A program made the translations under genes and the position numbers. A DNA stretch of 18,574 nucleotides, taken from the NCBI GenBank assembly GCA_964493125.1, contig CAZBMS010000029.1:1-18574 (forward strand), given 5' to 3'. The DNA comes from QGNO01 sp964493125 (GTDB lineage: Bacteria; Chloroflexota; Dehalococcoidia; Lucifugimonadales; QGNO01). Positions 7,007 to 18,200 of the stretch are shown here, in pieces. Numbering within the stretch: the stretch's first letter is position 1; every line of letters starts with the position of its first letter. Under the pieces are notes generated by a model that did not search any database, was not told the DNA's origin, and worked only from the letters and a program-made list of their open reading frames with translations.

Positions 7007-9139
7007 TCACAATTTAACTGCTTTGATTCGATTGTTGTAGTGATCACTGATTAGCAATGTGTTTTGGTCAAACAAACTCAATCCCGTAGGTTGATTGAGT
7101 TTTGCATTTGTAGCTATGCCTCCATCTCCTGAATCACCGGGCAAATTGCTTCCTGCAATGGTTATGAGAGAACCATCTTTTTCAATGCTTCTTACCCGGT
7201 TATTTCTGGAGTCTGAAAAAAATACAGTTCCGTCATTTTTGACTGCTATACCCATGGGTTTGAAAAGTGAGGCTTTGATTGCATTTGTGCCATCAGTAGA
7301 AAACCCTGGTTTACCAGTACCTGCTATTGTGGTAATGACTCCTGAAGAATCAATTTTGCGTATAACGTGTTGGGTTAAATCAGAGAAATACAAGTTACCT
7401 GAACCATCGAAGTCGATGGCCGATGCGCATCCTATTTGTGCTTTAGTTGCGAGCTGACCATTTCCTGAAAATCCAGACATTCCTGTCCCTGCGTACGTGC
7501 TGATCAAACCGGTTAATGGATCTATAACCCGGATACGTCCTGCCATATCTCCAATATAGGTTCTTCCGTCTGGTCCTGAAGCTATTGAATGTATAGCTAT
7601 GAAATTAGAGGAAAGGGCAGGGCCCTCGTCTCCACGGTCGCCCGTTTCACCTGATGACCCTGCAATTGCCTGTATATTTCCATTTTGATCTACTACTCTT
7701 ACCTGTGCGTTGAGCGAATCTGCTATGACAATTCGCCCTTCTAAATCAACTGCTACATCGTAAGGATTAAGGAAATTAGCGTTTGTTGCTTTAGCATTGT
7801 TGCCCCCGGATCCTCGGCCACCGCTACCGGCAATGGTAGTGATAATTGTATTGTTATGATCTATTTTGCGGATTCTATCACTTTGCATATCAGCTATGTA
7901 AATTGATTTATCTTCTCCAACGGATAATCCGCATGGATTACTGATGTAAGCGTCTATAGCCGGTCCACCATCTCCTATCCCGGTTCCTCCGGCTATGGTT
8001 GTCACAATACCAGTGAGGGGGTCGATCATCCTGACACGGCCAGAGCTGTCGCTATAAAAGACTGTTTTATCAGGGTCTACCCATATTCCTATCTCAACTG
8101 CGTTAGTCATAGTTTCATTCGCCGGCACTCCATCTTTTCCCCATCCTGGAACACCCGTGCCAGCTATAGTAGTTACAATTCCCGTATGTGCATCAATTCT
8201 TCTGAGTCTGTTACCTTTGGCTTCTCCAACATAGATATTGTTATCATGGTCTATATGCAAGGAATCGGGCATGTCTGTCGCAGCATTGATTGCGAGTCCG
8301 CCGTCCCCGTAAGAGGAAGCGTCTCCGGTTCCAAAAACTGTTGAAATAATCCCAGTTCCCTTATCTATTTTCCTGATTCGGTTATTGGAGTTATCACATA
8401 TATAGAGATTCCATTCAGAGTCAAAAGCAATGTGTTCAGGCAAATTAAGTGATGCTTCTTTAGCAGGCCCACCATCACCATGGTATCCATGGACACCATG
8501 ATTTGAGCCTGAAAATGGTCTACTGGGACCTTCTTCCAAAAAATAGTTACGGGTTGACAGACCTGCTATTGTTTCGGTTAGCCCTGTAGTGCAATCTATG
8601 CGAGTGACCTTGCTGTCCCACTTGTGGCATATATAAATATTTCCTGCATCGTCTACTGCAACGCCACATGTAGTGTCAAATTCTGACTCGACCGCGGGCA
8701 GTCCTTCGCCTCCTCGTCCTGTTTTACCGGAACCAGCCACTGTTGTGATTATTCCGGTTTCATGATCTATTCGTCTGAGGATGTTAGGCCCTTCGTCAGG
8801 TCCTCGCGCACCAAGCTCTATGAAAAATATATTCCCGTGAACATCTTGGAAAAAGTCGTGAGGTGTGTGCACCCTAGCCTTTGATGCAGGCCCACCATCT
8901 CCTGTTGAATCGGGCACTCCGTCACCGGCAAAGTTATGGATTATGCCTTCTGAATCGATCCTCCAAATACGATGGCTCCGTATGTCTCCAAATACCAGGT
9001 CTCCGTTGGGCCTTCTGATTATCCCAGAGGGCCAACCTATATCTGCTTCTGTGGCAGGCACCCCGGTTTTATACCCTGCTCCGGCGATTGTCTTAATAGA
9101 GCCGGGTTGCATCTTTTCAAAGATTTCTGTGAGGCTCAT
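7007..9139 (-). CDS. NHL-repeat beta-propeller protein, about 12 repeats, no signal peptide
   Basis: A 710-residue protein made almost entirely of repeats of about 55 residues. Each repeat has a 'TIAGTG' strand, a GDGGPA-type loop, a 'P.GIAVD..GNIYI.D' strand pair and 'N.RIRKID..TGIITT'. I count 12 glycine-anchored strands (IAG, FAG, VAG, VFG or YAG), enough for two six-bladed propellers or one large ring. NHL propellers bind proteins, RNA or ligands, and some are lyases or lactonases; no catalytic motif is visible. The first repeat starts within 20 residues of the Met. An in-frame TAG seven codons upstream of ATG 9139, with no start codon between, rules out a hidden signal peptide. The protein is therefore predicted cytosolic or exported without a Sec signal. 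The ribosome binding site is weak (GGAA). The gene lies downstream of the giant protease gene on the same strand, separated by a hairpin element, and converges with the phosphatase gene. Confidence 0.9.
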   Translation of the reverse strand: MSLTEIFEKMQPGSIKTIAGAGYKTGVPATEADIGWPSGIIRRPNGDLVFGDIRSHRIWRIDSEGIIHNFAGDGVPDSTGDGGPASKARVHTPHDFFQDVHGNIFFIELGARGPDEGPNILRRIDHETGIITTVAGSGKTGRGGEGLPAVESEFDTTCGVAVDDAGNIYICHKWDSKVTRIDCTTGLTETIAGLSTRNYFLEEGPSRPFSGSNHGVHGYHGDGGPAKEASLNLPEHIAFDSEWNLYICDNSNNRIRKIDKGTGIISTVFGTGDASSYGDGGLAINAATDMPDSLHIDHDNNIYVGEAKGNRLRRIDAHTGIVTTIAGTGVPGWGKDGVPANETMTNAVEIGIWVDPDKTVFYSDSSGRVRMIDPLTGIVTTIAGGTGIGDGGPAIDAYISNPCGLSVGEDKSIYIADMQSDRIRKIDHNNTIITTIAGSGGRGSGGNNAKATNANFLNPYDVAVDLEGRIVIADSLNAQVRVVDQNGNIQAIAGSSGETGDRGDEGPALSSNFIAIHSIASGPDGRTYIGDMAGRIRVIDPLTGLISTYAGTGMSGFSGNGQLATKAQIGCASAIDFDGSGNLYFSDLTQHVIRKIDSSGVITTIAGTGKPGFSTDGTNAIKASLFKPMGIAVKNDGTVFFSDSRNNRVRSIEKDGSLITIAGSNLPGDSGDGGIATNAKLNQPTGLSLFDQNTLLISDHYNNRIKAVKL

Positions 9140-9172
9140 TTTAGTTCCGATACCACACTAAACCAAGGACAG

Positions 9173-9227
9173 TTTCATAGAGATGAAATCCTGGTCCTAC
9201 CATTGAGTTAGCTCAGTGGTAGGACTA
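9173..9227. terminator. Tandem hairpin element between the giant gene and the NHL gene
   Basis: Two adjacent inverted repeats lie here. The larger has arms 9192-9207 and 9212-9227 with loop TTAG, about 16 pairs including two G-T wobbles when read on the plus strand (A-C mismatches when read on the minus strand). The smaller has TTTCAT and ATGAAA around AGAG (9173-9188). Transcription of both flanking genes is leftward, so a transcript leaving the giant gene (stop at 9267) meets the large hairpin 40 bases later, then the small one. No clear uridine run follows, so this is a possible terminator, processing site or leader structure for the NHL gene rather than a classic intrinsic terminator. Confidence 0.5.
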
Positions 9228-9266
9228 AGCGACAATTCTGTTACTTGCAACTGGAGATTCTCAGCC

Positions 9267-12200
9267 TTATCTATGCGGATAGTGATACCCATATTTCAGG
9301 ACTTCGTCAGCTAACGGGCCTTTGAGAGACCACATTTGTTCAGGTCTGATGTGGTCTCTGTATGTCATCGGAACTTTGTTTTCGAGTTTTCTAATCTGAA
9401 GGGTAAACTCGGTGGATCCGTTTAATTCGTATTGCTCCACTTCGAGCAACTGCGCATCATTTGCTGTTCTTAGACGGGATTTCAATTCATCAACCATGGT
9501 TTCGAATGACAAAGTTACTATTGCCACTTTAGACCCGCCACCATAGTTAATAGTTTCGCCTTCACCAGAGCCGTATGGAGGGATTTCTAAGACAGGGAGC
9601 TCAATGGAATATGGCATGTTAGAGAGTTCCTGTTCAAGCTCTTCACCATCCAGCGGTAGAGCGTGTGAGGACCACCATGGGAACAGATGGAAACTCGATA
9701 TATCGGTGCTTTTACCAGAACCAGAATTTACTCGAGGCAACGCAGGGTAGAATTCCGCGTAGGTATCCTTGTTGCCGTTATTAAAGAAGAATTCCCGACC
9801 GTTGCAATTGGGCGAATTCGAGAACATACTTCGGCACTTATAAGTTATCCATGCTTGATCACTGAGATCTTGTTTCCATATCCCGATACCTCCCGGAAAT
9901 GCTCCTGGCTTATTACTAAAATTAACGGTTTCACTTTCAAGGCTGATATTCTTGTTATATCCGGTGGTGCCATAAAATTCAATCAAGTAGTGACCGACTA
10001 CTTCTTTTGTATCACGTTCAATAATGGCAGGTATCTTAAGGATCTTGAACTCAGGTTGAGTGTTGTCGTAAATAGTACATTTGTCGTTGGAACTACCGCA
10101 GCCGATATATGCAGTGGATGCGGGTTCTTCCGCAATAGCGGGCCGTCCCAGCCGGCTGACCTCAGTTCCTGTGACTTCGGAATTTAATGGATCGAACGTC
10201 ACTATAGTGTAATTTCCGCTAGCTGCGACATACACATCGTTGTTGACGGGGTTTACTACCACTAGATCAGCCGATTTAAGTCCATAGATTCCGTTACAAA
10301 CATGCGAACTTGTCTGGTCACATATTGACCAATCTGATACATGTGAATTAGCTTCCCTCACTGTAGTATCTGCGAACATCTTAACAAAGGTCAGGGAACC
10401 AGAGGATGAATCTCTGCTGAATACCGATAGAGCCCAAGATCTAGATCCTGTAGCATAGACATAGCTTCCGTCAGGACTCACATCTACTGAGGAAGCAAAT
10501 TTTAGCCCGATAGTACTAGATAAGTCATTGTTATAGACTAATTCCTCTACCAGTGTTAGAAGTCCAGTGGATAAGTCTCTGCTAAATACACTCAGAGCAC
10601 TAGGGCTTCTACCTGTGGTATAAACGTTCTTGCCGTCAGGGCTGATCTTTAGGGACGATGAATCTCTCAAACCGTCGATACGCGGAGTATAGTCGTATGG
10701 AGCATACTTCGTAACGAATGTGAGAGCACCTGAAGATGCGTCTCGACTAAATACTGACAGGTTTTCATCTCCACGACTCAGAACATAGACGTGGTTTCCA
10801 TCAGGACTAACTTGTACAAAACGAGCTTCGTCGATACCGTAATTTTGGGCTTGGATTTTTTCAACCAATGTGAGAGCTCCCGAAGATGGGTTTCTGTTAA
10901 ACACCACAATGTTGGACATCTCTCCGGTACCAGGATTGTTACCTGTAACATAGACATGGTTTCCGTCAGGACTCACATCAAGGCCATAAGCTCCTCCTCC
11001 GGTTCCGGAGTTCCCTGTAACATCCGGGAGAGATGTGAGGGTGCCCGTTGTTGCGTCTCTACTAAATACTATTAATTTGTCGGCCCTACTGGAAGTCACG
11101 TATAAGTGTTTTTCGTCAGGGCTCAATGAAACGGTTGAAGGATCCGTGTTCGTGTCTCGAATTTTTTGAATGAGTGTAAGAGAGCCGGAGTCTGGGTCTA
11201 TGCTTAACACTATTACAGAACTTTGATATTGGGAAGCAGCATAAATATAGTTTCCGTCAGAAGTTACTGCCATTGAGAAAATGCCGGCTAACCCTGAAAC
11301 TCCGTTTATGCCTTCTTGGACCTTGCTTACATATGCAGCAGGGATTGAGAAGGTTTCATCAGCTACAGCAGCCTCTGCGGGGATTACAGGAGCGGCAGTG
11401 GGAGTCCACTCTGAAGATAAAAGTTGGTAATCATCAGTGTAAACAAAATCAGTCATTTCACTATCAGTGATCACAGATAGTGGTTCAGCGAGTTCACTTG
11501 CAATCAGCCCCCATGCTGTTATAGGAGTCCACTTGCCATTGTTACTGCCCATGATATCAATATTCCCAACTTGATATGGCGACTCTCCGATGGCTCCATG
11601 GTAGTAGAGGTCAGGCAGACCGAACAAAGCGTGACCTAGTTCGTGAGTCCAAGTACGCAGGCTCTCTTCATTGGAAATAGTAAAGTCAGTATCAGTATTC
11701 CTTGATGGTCTAGTAGCTGCTCCAAGTGTGGCACGTTGATATGTTCCATAGTTATAAATCACAGTTACATTGTGGTTATGGTATCTATTTGGCTCCCCTC
11801 TCTGACGATTCAACCAATATAGAGACTCTGATGCTCTATCGTTGTAGTTTAGAAGCAAATTAGGATTTCCATCTTCATCCCGAATCAAGGCGTAGCGGTC
11901 CAAATCGAACATTTCTGTTGTTTGTGTTTGTACAGAGGGAAGTGTCAGTTCGTTAGGGCAATCATCATAAAGCAGTCTTCCTTCGACCTCTGCATAACGT
12001 TGGCAGGATCCGTAAGGCTCGTAGTCCTTTCCTCGGTCGATTTGAATTGCTTTACGTACAAATCCTTCCCTATCCTTGACAGGGGAAAGAGTAAACGACT
12101 TGTCTGCACTCATGGCATTGAAATAATGGCTGAGTTGTTCTTCTTCATTACCGAAAACCAAACTTCCAACTTGATCGGTGTTTAAGCACATGGGTTGTCC

Positions 12201-15200
12201 GCTATTTTCAGAGGCCCAACCACTATTTCCACCGTTGCAGATTGAATTATCATATTTGAGGTTAATAGGAAGCACGAATCGAGTCATGTCTGCTGTTGAG
12301 AACACCACATCCGGGTTGTCAACGAATTTGACTAGCTGATATTCATCGTTTTCGCCAATACGGATTAGAGCATTTTCGGAAATACTTAGCTTGTAGTACT
12401 TGCCTCCAAAAAGAGGAGTGGCAGTATAGAAGTCTAGTAACATGGACCTGCCTTCTTCCAAAGAGTCAATGCCTCCGTAGAGTGTTCTGGTCGCACCTTC
12501 TACCGGTTGACCATCTGTACAGGTTTCATCAGAGCAGAGGGTAAGTGAAAGGGCATCTCCTAGATCTGGAATACTCCAATCCACATCATCTATCTTGTAG
12601 ATAGTTGTCGAATAATCTCCTTGGTCGTTACGTAATTTGATTGATTCTGAGGTAGTGATGCGGACACCGATCTGTGGGTCCCAGAAAGTTGCTCTTTGTC
12701 CGTGTAAAGGCATTGTCACGAAGGTATATGCTTCTCTAAACGTATCCACAGTCACTACAGGTGTTGAGGTGGCAGCTTGAGGAGTCACTACAGGTGTTGA
12801 GGTGGCAGCTTGAGGAGTCACTACAGGTGTTGAAGTGGCAGCCTGAGGAGTCACTACAGGTGTTGAAGTGGCAGCTTGAGGAGTCACTACAGGTGTTGAA
12901 ATAGGAGTACTGGCTGAGCATCTTAAGTCGTTGCCTGTAGGTAACGGAGCAGATCCGGTTATTGCACTAGATACCGAAATTGTTCTGGGTTTAGACCAAT
13001 TTCCAGGATTGCAATCAACGTCTCTAGGCCTGACTCTCCAGAAATATTTCCCTGGCTGAGTGATTGTCTCTGAATATTGTGTTCCATCAAGATAGATATC
13101 CCGAATTCCGAAATTCTCTGGATCGGTGAGGTGCATTATTTGCAAACGGTAGTCTTCGGCATTTTCAGATGGATGCCACTTGAATGTGATCTCTTGATCA
13201 CTCACATCCGCATTTGCGTGAGGAGATATTATGGTTGGGGCTACTTCAATGCCGGAGAGCCATTTTAGAGCACGCGATATCAATTCGTCTCTTTGAGAAG
13301 GTTCCACGATCGCGTTCACATCAAATCCCAAATACACGACTTTATAAACTCCGTTATCTAATCGGTACGCCGCAGGGCGACCAACGGGATAGTCCACAAA
13401 GCTGCTCACCGCTGCATAGATGTCGCCTGAATCGGTTATAGTCAGCCCGGTTATTGGTCCAACAACACCTGTGGCATGCTGTGACTTCAGGGTAGACCAC
13501 ACGGGGAGGTCATCATATTGACCAGACAAATCCCCCGGGGCGAAAACAGATAAATACGATGTATCGCTGTGAGGCTGATCCGAACTAAGAATGTTTCTAA
13601 TTCCGGAAGTGTAGATATTTCCTTCGTTGTTGACAGCGACCGTGACACCGTCCGCCTTATCGGATTCAGTTAATTTATGGCTGTAAACATAACTAAGCTT
13701 CCCATTCCCCGCACCCATGCGATACTCAGCAGCAGGGTCAATAAGTTGCCCTTCAGCATTAAATTTCTGGACCATTCCGTGCCTGGTATCAGCCACATAG
13801 ATGTTACCGGAACTATCTACAGCCAATGCTCCCGGGTACCATAGATATCCGTTAACATTAGTGAATATTTTTTCTCCTGTCGTACGTGATATTTTGACTT
13901 CTTCATGAGTTTTCGGGTTTTTGATCTGGCCATCGTGACCCATGTAACGAGTGTTTTCATTTGTATAGTCAGGGCCTCTGCTGTATAACCGACCACGCTG
14001 TTCAGCAAACGGCCTTGGACCGCCCCACTTTGAAATGAAGACACCTTCCGAGGTGAATTTCTGTATACGGTGGTTTTCGGTGTCGGCTACATACACATTA
14101 CCGCTACTATCCAGCGCTATGCCCTTGGGGAATTTGAATTCTGATTCTGACTCCCCTTCGCTTCCCCATGCGGTATATTTACCGGAAGTGTCGATTTTCT
14201 GTATTCGGTGATTTCCAGTGTCTGCTATGAATATGGTTCCGTCATCACCTACTGCAACACCTTCAGGGAAATAGAATTCGCCCACATTGTGACCTTTGCT
14301 GCCAAATGTAGCAACTGTGTTTCCGCTTTTATCCAGCTTTACGATCCGGTGGTTGAAGGAATCAGCAGCATATATATTTTCGAAGTTGTCATGAGAGATG
14401 CCTCTTATGCCATTAAAATCTGATTCTTCACCAGAGGAGGTGTTACCAAGCGTCCACAGGAATTCTCCATTCGCTGAGAATTTCTCGACTACCGGACTGG
14501 AATCCCCTGTATCTAAACTAGAATCTCCTGTATCTAATATGTATATGGAGTCGTCAGATGCTATGAATATATCCGCAATCGGTCCGAATAAGTTGTTTTC
14601 TACTCCGCCCTTAAATAACGACCTGATCTTTTCACCTGTATTGATGTCATAGATGACTACTACCGAAGTGTCATCGTATACACGCCTTCCGTTAACCGAA
14701 TGGTAATCACCTGTGTCTTGTCCCACTATGACCTGGCCACTGCTATTGATGGCAATTGCCCTGGGATTTTCCATGTTTGCCAGTGGCGAATTTCCCCACT
14801 GGCTCTCATTCAAATTGGGGTCATTGCATCCTTTCAGAGACCCAGACGATGAAATAAGCTGTAGACTCCCATATTTGGCTCCCTGATATGGGTAACTTCC
14901 TGTCAGCAGAAGAGGTTCAGGTTCATTGGATGATTCATTGTTGTAAATAGCGATATGTGTGCTATTTTTGCCGCCTGTCCACTTATCTCTGGTCTGACAA
15001 GGGATATCGTTTGCTTGAACCCCAAGTCTTGAAACAGGAGTTGATATGTGCGATCCACCAGCCCCGGGTTGGAACTTCATAACCCTGTTAGTACCGTTTC
15101 CTCCGTGATAGAAGGTGGCACCGAGCTCTACCACCCACACATCACCGTTTTTATCAATTCCCACATCCACTGGAGTGGTGATTTGTGTATTCATCAACTG

Positions 15201-18200
15201 GCGATCGTACCCTGAATATCTGGAGGCACCCCATTGGAAATCTCCTCCAACTTTGCCCAGGTAATTTCCGTCGTTGTCCAGTATAGAAACGCTTCCCCTA
15301 AAGTCGTCGATATCGGCTACATAAAGATTTCCTTGAGTATCGATAGCCAGACCTGATATCGAATAGAATTTCCCGAAATCCGAATTGGAGGCACTAGATT
15401 GGTGCCTTGAGCCCCCGATAGTCTTTATTAATTGGCGGTCTGGTCCATATTTATAGATGCGGTCTGTATCATCTGCGATAAAAATATTACCGCTTCTATC
15501 AACCACAATAGCTATGGGATCAAAGAAGGATCTGGAGTTAGCATTTCCCCATTCGAAGTCCACGGTACCTTCTCCATCTTTTATCTTTACAATCCGGTCA
15601 ACCAGTGAACGGGGTCCTGAAGCGGTATCCATTGGAGATGAAAGAGGATCTATAGCTCCGAAATGGAATATATCTTCCACATCATTTCGATTTCCGTATT
15701 CAACTGTACGTAAAACCTGCATAGCTGGCATACAACTCTGTGTGGAGTGTTCGATTACTGGATCGGCGTAGGGTTCGCCGCAATATCGTGCGCGACCTCC
15801 ACTGGTAGCATGAGTGCTTCTGATCCCAAACTGGAGTTCCAGTCCGTTCCCGATAGGGTCATTACTGACGCCTTGAAGTGACGGAGCAACACCACCAAAC
15901 TCGCGACGGGATGTCGCGCCGGTTCCTCCACCTCCTCCATCTGGGAAATATTGCTCAAGGTTCCATTGTTCAGTATTGAGGTATTTGACAGCAAAGTTTA
16001 TACCGTCGCTTCCAAATTGAATCGGTCTCCAATCCTGGCTTGTGCTCAATAAAAGGTTGCCACCGTTATCCAGGAAATCCCTGATGTTAGCGCCTGAGTC
16101 AGGGTTTACTCCAACAGCTATCACGGCTCCGGTAAGATAACTGTTTAGAGTTGATAGTGTTACTGGTCCTCTGGTCATCTCGTCCCAGAGGTCGTATGGG
16201 AGACCAAGCGAATCGATCACGTTTTGTAAATAACGTCCTTGATGGCGCATTCCTCCATTAGGGCTATTTAAAACCAGAATATCGGAAGTTTTGATGAATG
16301 GATCGTTAACGTCGAAAGTGACCGTTTCTGACTCAAACACATTTCCTTCGCCGTTGGTTGCTCTGATGTAGTAGGTAACAGATTCCTTTGAATTGAATGG
16401 ACCAATCGCAGCTCCATATAATCGATCATTTGCGTATCTGTCGCCTTGTAGACCATCGTCTAACATATTAACTACAGCAGATTTACTCTCAACGGAAGAT
16501 AGAGAATAGACCAGCTCAACTGAGAAGTGATTCACCCCGGGAATGCCTGACGGGACCGAGTCTCGTGCGTCTCCAATCAAGGCGGTGATGTACACTTGAT
16601 CATTGGAATCAGGTTTGACTGGATACTGGTTCGGCTTGGAAGGTCCGGAATTACAATCAGAGGCTCCAATGAATCGAGCCATAAATCCTGTGTTTCCGCA
16701 CACCATCTTTGGGCCACCAAAAATTTTATCGTAGTTAGAATTAGAATGGCTAAGATAGAAAATATAGGGAACAGTTAAAGTGCCTTCGGAACTTGTTACA
16801 CTCACCCGTCCTTCGTACCATCCTTCAGGGGAGTCTGCAGTAAACGGGCCAGCTGACAATTCAACTGAAGTAACGGCTCCTGGCGATACAGTCTCTGTAG
16901 AACTCGACACTGCTACATCTGAGCTATCGGCTAAATACAGCCCGTTGCCAGTGTTATTATCTTGCGGCCAATTTCCACCACTGTAAATGCGAGTCTCTGT
17001 TGAGAGATTCACTTCAATCGAGTTTGCCCCGAAATTTTGCAAATTGATAGTGTGTTTGCCGGTTTTATTGGTTGTCAGTTGTCCAAAACTGAGGCTCGGA
17101 GGCATTACAAGTAAGCTTGTTGCTAGGGCACGATCTTTGTTTATCGCGCCTGCACCCTGCTCCCACAAACGGTCGTTTGTGAGCGGATCAGCGGTGTTCA
17201 TCATCGCAGCCTTTATCATTTCAGGAGTCCAATCAGGGTGCTGTTGCTTAATTAAGCCTGCAACACCTGCTACATGAGGGACTGCGATGCTCGTTCCTGA
17301 GGTGACAACATAAGCCTGGTATGACGGGTTGCTTAGGTCATGTTCTGTACTGGCTTTGGTGGTAGAGATATTTTGGCCAGGTGCAACAAGGTCGGGCTTA
17401 ATACGAAGATCCGCGGTTGGACCTCGGCTCGACCGTCCTTGAACTTCTTTTAAGTCGCTGGTGAGTGCTCCAACGGTAATTGCTTTTACTGAACTCGCAC
17501 TTTCGTTAAGTGTGTACATAGATTCAGGCTGATTTCCTGCAGACTGGACTACGACGATGCCTTGCTCAGTAGCAATATCCATCATGACGCTCATTGCTGT
17601 TAAGCCATCACTTGTATTTGGGCTGCCGGTGGCATGTGCTATAACATCAGGTTCATCACCTGTTTTCGGAGTCCCGTCTGGGCCTTTTACTGCATAGTCG
17701 AACCCAGCCATTCGCCATTCGTCGAATCCACCCCCGGCAAAATTCCATACTGTTTTTACAGCCCATAGACATGCACCTGGAGCAATTCCTCTCGTTCCTG
17801 CAGCCACTCCAGCAAGTTCTGTTCCGTGACCTTTGATAGCAGGGTCCAAAGCATAAGTAGAAGGTGAATTCCCGGAATCCACTCCCACAAAATTGATACG
17901 CCTCACTACCTTGTCACGATCACTATGGTTCAACTGATACATTAGATCGGGATGGTTATAGTCAATGCCACTATCTAATATAGCTATTTCAACGCCCTCC
18001 CCGCGGTTGCCAGGCACGATTTCGCAAGCATTGCCAGTACCAGCAATATCCCAAGCTCTACCCACCCAGCTATTTCTTGCCTGCACTATTTTTTGAGATG
18101 GGTCGGCTGAATTAATGCTTAGCCTGTAACTACCTGAGGCGCTGGTCAGAGATGCTGTACGCACTGAATATGTACCAGTCTCCGTTAGCCAGTGATCGTT

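Noticed and set aside
7095..7457. 120-residue plus-strand open frame, and a similar one at 8865-9161
   Set aside because: Both are antisense to the glycine-rich NHL repeats, whose regular codons leave open shadow frames.
9195..9270. Possible tRNA gene suggested by TTAGCTCAGTGGTAGGA
   Set aside because: The D-arm-like bases are one arm of a longer hairpin. There is no matching D-stem closing GAGC, no anticodon arm, no GGTTCGAATCC-type T-arm and no acceptor pairing.
9687..10187. 166-residue plus-strand open frame
   Set aside because: It lies opposite the C-terminal tail of the giant gene, has no ribosome site and no recognisable motif.
12736..12921. Small Cys/Ser-rich minus-strand frame over the tandem repeat
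   Set aside because: It is the 33-bp repeat read in another frame; the main frame continues as TPVVTPQAATS between well-formed domains.
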